Source: Chloroflexia bacterium
Lineage (GTDB): Bacteria; Chloroflexota; Chloroflexia; Thermomicrobiales; UBA6265
NCBI GenBank assembly: GCA_030430125.1
Contig: JAUIGA010000113.1
Span: 1 to 9,236 of the forward strand
Reading direction: 5' to 3'
Length of the DNA stretch: 9,236 bases
The notes below the pieces were generated by a model. It did no database searches. It saw only the letters and a list, made by a program, of their open reading frames with translations, and was not told the DNA's origin. Position numbers and translations under genes: made by a program. Positions within the stretch are counted from its first letter, which is position 1, and the number at the start of each line of letters is the position of its first letter. This document shows positions 6,702 to 9,236 of the stretch, in pieces.

Positions 6702-7445
6702 ATGACCGATCAGCCATCAACCGAATCCTCGCCGCGTCGCGTGCTCGTGATCCAGGCGCATCCCGATGACGCCGAATTCGTCTGCGCCGGCACAGTGGCG
6801 AAGTGGGTCCGCGAGGGCGCCGAGGTGCACTATTGTTCCATCACCAGCGGCGACAAGGGCTCGCCCGATCCATCCATCTCCGGACCGGAGCTGGCAACCA
6901 TGCGCGAGCGCGAGCAGCGCAGCGCCTGTGACGTGCTCGGCGTGGCGAGCGTGACGTTTCTCGGATATCTGGACGCGACGCTCGTACCCGACCTCGCTCT
7001 GCGCCGGGAGCTCACGCGTGTCATTCGCCGGATCAAACCGGATGTGCTGGTGTGCCAGGATCCGACCATGCGCTACGCCGGGCAGGAGTACATCAACCAT
7101 CCCGATCACATCGCCGCCGGCGAGGCCGCTCTTGCGGCGGTCTTCCCGTCCGCGCGGGATGTGAAGACTTTCCCCGAGCTGCTCGATGAAGGGCTACAGC
7201 CGCACACCACCCCGGAGGTGTACATTTTCGGTGCGCGAGAGCCTGACATCTGGGTCGACATCACCGATACCATCGATATCAAGATCGCCGCGCTGAAGGA
7301 GCATCGCAGCCAGGTCGGGGAAAACAGCGAGGAACTGGATGACTGGATGCACGAATGGGGCAGGGAAACCGCTCGCCAGCGCCCGGACGGCTCGAATGGC
7401 TTCGGCGAGTTCGCCGAAAGTTTCAAGTACATGAAGCTCGGGTAG
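6702..7445 (+). CDS. PIG-L / LmbE family deacetylase
   Basis: A 247-residue zinc-dependent N-deacetylase of the PIG-L/LmbE/MshB family, probably cytoplasmic because no signal peptide is seen. The family's first motif is AHPDDAEFVCAG (19-30), with His20 and Asp23 as likely zinc ligands and Asp22 as the general base. The second is NHPDH (132-136), with His136 as the third ligand. ITSGDKGS (47-54) is also typical. Relatives remove acetyl groups from GlcNAc-type sugars in thiol cofactors (MshB, BshB), glycolipids or antibiotics. No mycothiol or bacillithiol partner gene is nearby, so the substrate is open. The ATG at 6702 has GAGAGG five bases upstream. The TAG stop lies in the first of two hairpin elements. 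Confidence 0.9.
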   Translation: MTDQPSTESSPRRVLVIQAHPDDAEFVCAGTVAKWVREGAEVHYCSITSGDKGSPDPSISGPELATMREREQRSACDVLGVASVTFLGYLDATLVPDLALRRELTRVIRRIKPDVLVCQDPTMRYAGQEYINHPDHIAAGEAALAAVFPSARDVKTFPELLDEGLQPHTTPEVYIFGAREPDIWVDITDTIDIKIAALKEHRSQVGENSEELDDWMHEWGRETARQRPDGSNGFGEFAESFKYMKLG

Positions 7446-7467
7446 GGGGCGAACGAACGGTTCGCCG
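7442..7467 (+). repeat. GTAGGGG-led hairpin overlapping the PIG-L stop codon
   Basis: GTAGGGG (7442-7448) is followed by a hairpin, GGCGAAC (7448-7454) with GTTCGCC (7460-7466), a 7-bp stem and 5-nt loop. The stop codon TAG (7443-7445) is part of the element. It shares the GTAGGGG head with the repeat at 7473 but has a different stem. It may also serve as the terminator of the PIG-L gene. Confidence 0.5.
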
Positions 7468-7472
7468 CCGCC

Positions 7473-7509
7473 GTAGGGGCGGTCCTGCCGCAGGCAGTTG
7501 TCCGCCCGG
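7473..7509 (+). repeat. Dispersed GTAGGGGCGG hairpin repeat, copy 2
   Basis: A 37-nt copy of the element at 161-197, in the same orientation with two differences: T instead of G at 7483 and T instead of C at 7501. The stem is GGGCGG (7477-7482) with CCGCCC (7502-7507), then a T-T mismatch, C-G, and CTGCC (7485-7489) with GGCAG (7493-7497) around a GCA loop. It lies in the 159-bp gap between the PIG-L gene and the small gene at 7605. Confidence 0.75.
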
Positions 7510-7604
7510 TGGTCGCGCAGCGGCCACAAGTTCAGTATCGAGGCTGGATTGAGTGTGGCGACCACCAACCACGGACGTGATTTCGGAGCGAAAGGGATAT
7601 CGTC

Positions 7605-7988
7605 ATGATTCCAGCAACTGTCGGCGCATTCATTCTCGATCGCGTCAAGAACGAGATCTTCGCAACACCGGAAGAAGCCGAACAGGCCGTCGAGGCGATC
7701 GAGGAATCGATCATTGCCAACGACGACCATATCGGCACGGTGTACACCGACGCTGACGGCAACGCGATCGGGCAGGCGGTACGCATGCTCAACGTCGCTA
7801 TCTACGTCGTCTCGAACGAGCAGAGCGACCCCGAAAAGGACCTCCTCGCCGCGATGCGGAACCCCGAGAGTGAGGTCATCTTCCACACCGACGGTGGTCG
7901 CGTCTCGCGGGTCATCTACATTCCGCCCGAACAGCCCGCCGCGTTAGCCGGTCAGGATGTGAAGGGGTTCCGCGCCGACGACATTTGA
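7605..7988 (+). CDS. Conserved-looking hypothetical protein, 127 residues
   Basis: I do not recognise this protein. It is 127 residues, acidic, with no signal peptide, membrane segment or metal motif. The N-terminal part (about 1-40) predicts an amphipathic helix rich in Glu and Ala (TPEEAEQAVEAIEESI). The middle has alternating hydrophobic stretches that look like beta strands (HIGTVYTDADGNAIGQ, NVAIYVVSN, EVIFHTDGG, SRVIYIPPE), suggesting a small alpha-plus-beta fold. The ATG at 7605 has AAAGGG eight bases upstream. It follows the PIG-L gene on the same strand after 159 bp containing two hairpins, so it may have its own promoter. Strand-specific composition and a ribosome site support it as a real gene; the function is unknown. 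Confidence 0.7.
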   Translation: MIPATVGAFILDRVKNEIFATPEEAEQAVEAIEESIIANDDHIGTVYTDADGNAIGQAVRMLNVAIYVVSNEQSDPEKDLLAAMRNPESEVIFHTDGGRVSRVIYIPPEQPAALAGQDVKGFRADDI

Positions 7989-8031
7989 CACCGAACCCGG
8001 CTGAACGCCAACGGTTCCGTAGCGGAGGTGC

Positions 8032-8079
8032 TTGCCCGCGCTCGCCGATCGACGCGAGACATGCCGGGCGCGCGGGCAA
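8032..8079. other. Long-armed inverted repeat between convergent genes
   Basis: TTGCCCGCGC (8032-8041) and GCGCGGGCAA (8070-8079) are perfect 10-bp arms around a 28-nt loop. The loop holds CTCGC (8041-8045) that can pair with GCGAG (8054-8058). GTAG at 8019-8022 precedes it. It lies in the gap between the hypothetical gene ending at 7988 and the methyltransferase gene ending at 8187. A terminator or a decayed repeat is possible. Confidence 0.4.
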
Positions 8080-8170
8080 TGCCCTCCAGGTCACCCGCTG
8101 GGCGGCAACCACGGTTCGAGTTGCAACCGGCATCATCTTGGCAATCGAGTGATGCCTGGCGAAGGACTTT

Positions 8171-8187
8171 GCTTCGGGTTCCGAAGC
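8171..8187 (-). terminator. Hairpin abutting the methyltransferase stop codon
   Basis: GCTTCGG (8171-8177) and CCGAAGC (8181-8187) form a perfect 7-bp stem with a GTT loop. The stem begins at the last base of the methyltransferase TAG stop (8189-8187). No T-run follows on the minus strand, so this is a probable but not classical terminator, and it could also work for + strand transcripts. Confidence 0.45.
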
Positions 8188-8993
8188 TACTCCTTGCGCC
8201 GTCGCACCACCATGTCGAACCGGTATCGCTTCGTGATCGACCCACCGAACTGCGCGTCCATCAGGTCGCCGATGCACCCCATCAGCCCCGACTGATTTCC
8301 CTCCGGCAGGCGCAGCGTCGTCGAGTAGGTCGAGATCAGCGACAGGTAGTGATCCCGGTCCGACGGGACATCCACCAGCCAGTATTGGGACTCGCTGGCG
8401 CTGAACCCCGGCAGCCCATCGAGAAGCGTGGCTCGGTGGATCGGGTCATGCGGCGAGCGCAGGCGGTGTTCAGGGTAATTGGGGTTCCAGTAGTTGGGGT
8501 CCCATTGCTCGTAACATGACTGCGCCGCCTCGAAGAAAGCCTGGTCGCCACCGGCGACGTGCAGGTAGTGCAGCAGCGCCGCGTGGCCGCCCGGCCTGAC
8601 CACCTTCGGCAGCCGTTCGTTCAGCACAGGCCGGTCGATCCAGTGCAGCGACGTCGCCCCGATCGCCAGGTCGAAGGGCACGCCATCCCATTCCCAGGCA
8701 GCGAAATCCCCAACGACCACATCGACCAAACCGGTCCCACCCAGGTCGCGCTCGATGATCGCGGCCATCGTCGCGCCCGGTTCCAGCGCGGTCACGTGGC
8801 ACCCGCGCCGGACCAGCTCCGCCGTCGCGATCCCCGTGCCCGCACCGATCTCCAGCACCCGCGCGCCTGGCTCGATTCCGGTGATCTCGAACAGCGCATC
8901 CCAGATGACATCGGGGTACCGCGGCCGCGTCTTGTGGTAGCGCTCGGCGACCGAGTCGAACCTCAGCCCGAGCAGATCGTCATGCCTGGTCAT
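8187..8993 (-). CDS. Class I SAM-dependent methyltransferase
   Basis: A 268-residue methyltransferase of the Methyltransf_11/25 type. The N-terminal FDSVAERYHKTRPRYP (12-27) is typical of the group. The SAM-binding motif I is VLEIGAGTG (46-54), the acidic residue ending strand 2 is E71 (VTALEP), GDFAAWEW (95-102) is the next SAM-contacting region, FDLAIGATSLHW (108-119) is the strand 4 region and VVRPGGHAALL (131-141) precedes strand 5. Such enzymes methylate small molecules, often lipid quinones or secondary metabolites; the acceptor here is not evident. The start is the ATG at 8993; a GAGG lies 11 bases upstream, a wide spacing. It begins 38 nt after the stop of the partial gene on the same strand, so the two may be co-transcribed. 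Confidence 0.88.
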   Translation of the reverse strand: MTRHDDLLGLRFDSVAERYHKTRPRYPDVIWDALFEITGIEPGARVLEIGAGTGIATAELVRRGCHVTALEPGATMAAIIERDLGGTGLVDVVVGDFAAWEWDGVPFDLAIGATSLHWIDRPVLNERLPKVVRPGGHAALLHYLHVAGGDQAFFEAAQSCYEQWDPNYWNPNYPEHRLRSPHDPIHRATLLDGLPGFSASESQYWLVDVPSDRDHYLSLISTYSTTLRLPEGNQSGLMGCIGDLMDAQFGGSITKRYRFDMVVRRRKE

Positions 8994-9031
8994 CGGTCTT
9001 GGTTCCTCGTTGGTGCTCGGGATAACCGATG

Positions 9032-9236
9032 TCAGCTTTCACTGAACAATTCCGGTGCCCACTGTCGCACCCGTTCGGCGGACTTCGAAACGTCGATGGC
9101 GTCGTTGTCGATTCGCAGGTATCGATAGTCGCCCTTCGTGGCGGCGAACGTCGTGTCTTCCGGGTCCACCTGATCGACGTGGTCCCGCCATTCCTTCGTC
9201 GATGACTTCGGCCGCTCGATTCGACGCACATCCCGT
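9032..9236 (-). CDS. Unidentified protein, C-terminal fragment (partial)
   Basis: The frame runs in from the right edge and gives 67 residues before TGA at 9034-9032. The visible part includes ERPKSSTKEW, DPEDTTFAATKGDYRYLRIDN and SKSAERVRQWAPELF. The charged character, a YRYLRIDN strand and a final helix would suit the C-terminus of a P-loop kinase or nucleotide-binding enzyme, but this is a guess. It lies 38 nt upstream of the methyltransferase gene on the same strand and probably shares its transcript. It is treated as coding because the frame is open to the window edge and ends at a sensible operon spacing. Confidence 0.5.
   Translation of the reverse strand, partial: RDVRRIERPKSSTKEWRDHVDQVDPEDTTFAATKGDYRYLRIDNDAIDVSKSAERVRQWAPELFSES

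Noticed and set aside
7194..7886. 230-codon minus-strand open frame across the PIG-L end and the small gene
   Set aside because: It crosses two genes and their hairpins, has no recognisable motif and is antisense to the PIG-L catalytic gene.
1..9236. CRISPR array, tRNA, rRNA, transposase, toxin-antitoxin or defence locus
   Set aside because: No regular repeat-spacer pattern, cloverleaf, transposase motif or defence gene was seen. The genes are of ordinary types, so a claim of a new system is not supported.

Overview
The window is GC-rich and gene-dense. It carries eight complete protein genes and two partial genes cut by the window edges. GC-rich codon use, a neutral ceramidase-like C-terminus, a YdbS/YdbT-type pair of bPH2 membrane proteins, a LmbE/PIG-L deacetylase and dispersed GTAGGGGCGG hairpin repeats fit an environmental bacterium such as a Thermomicrobia-like Chloroflexota. 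That assignment is inference from gene flavour; no marker gene is present. I see no rRNA, tRNA, CRISPR array, transposase or phage gene.

Layout, left to right. (1) Positions 1-164 are the 3' end of a + strand gene resembling neutral/alkaline ceramidases, ending inside a hairpin repeat. (2) 327-1980 (-) is a two-gene ABC-2 export operon in which the ATPase and permease overlap by 17 nt. Upstream lies a near-consensus sigma70-type promoter (2115-2143) and a leader of roughly 130 nt with two mutually exclusive hairpins. (3) 2325-2894 (+) is a histidine phosphatase. (4) 3061-4062 (-) is an alpha/beta hydrolase of the non-heme haloperoxidase-like type with a twin-arginine signal, preceded by an operator-like dyad. 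(5) 4311-6526 (-) is a two-gene bPH2 (DUF304) operon: a one-domain protein followed by a three-domain protein. (6) Divergent from it, 6702-7445 (+) is a PIG-L deacetylase, followed by two tandem hairpin elements and a 127-residue protein of unknown function (7605-7988). (7) 8187-8993 (-) is a class I SAM methyltransferase downstream of an unidentified partial gene at the right edge.

The genes form several independent transcription units with varied roles: export, membrane or envelope proteins, an exported hydrolase, deacetylation and methylation. I find no gene set that adds up to a new defence, mobile or biosynthetic system. The most interesting signals are non-coding: hairpin repeats that supply the stop codons of two genes, the structured leader of the ABC operon, and operator-like dyads before the hydrolase and between the bPH2 and PIG-L genes.
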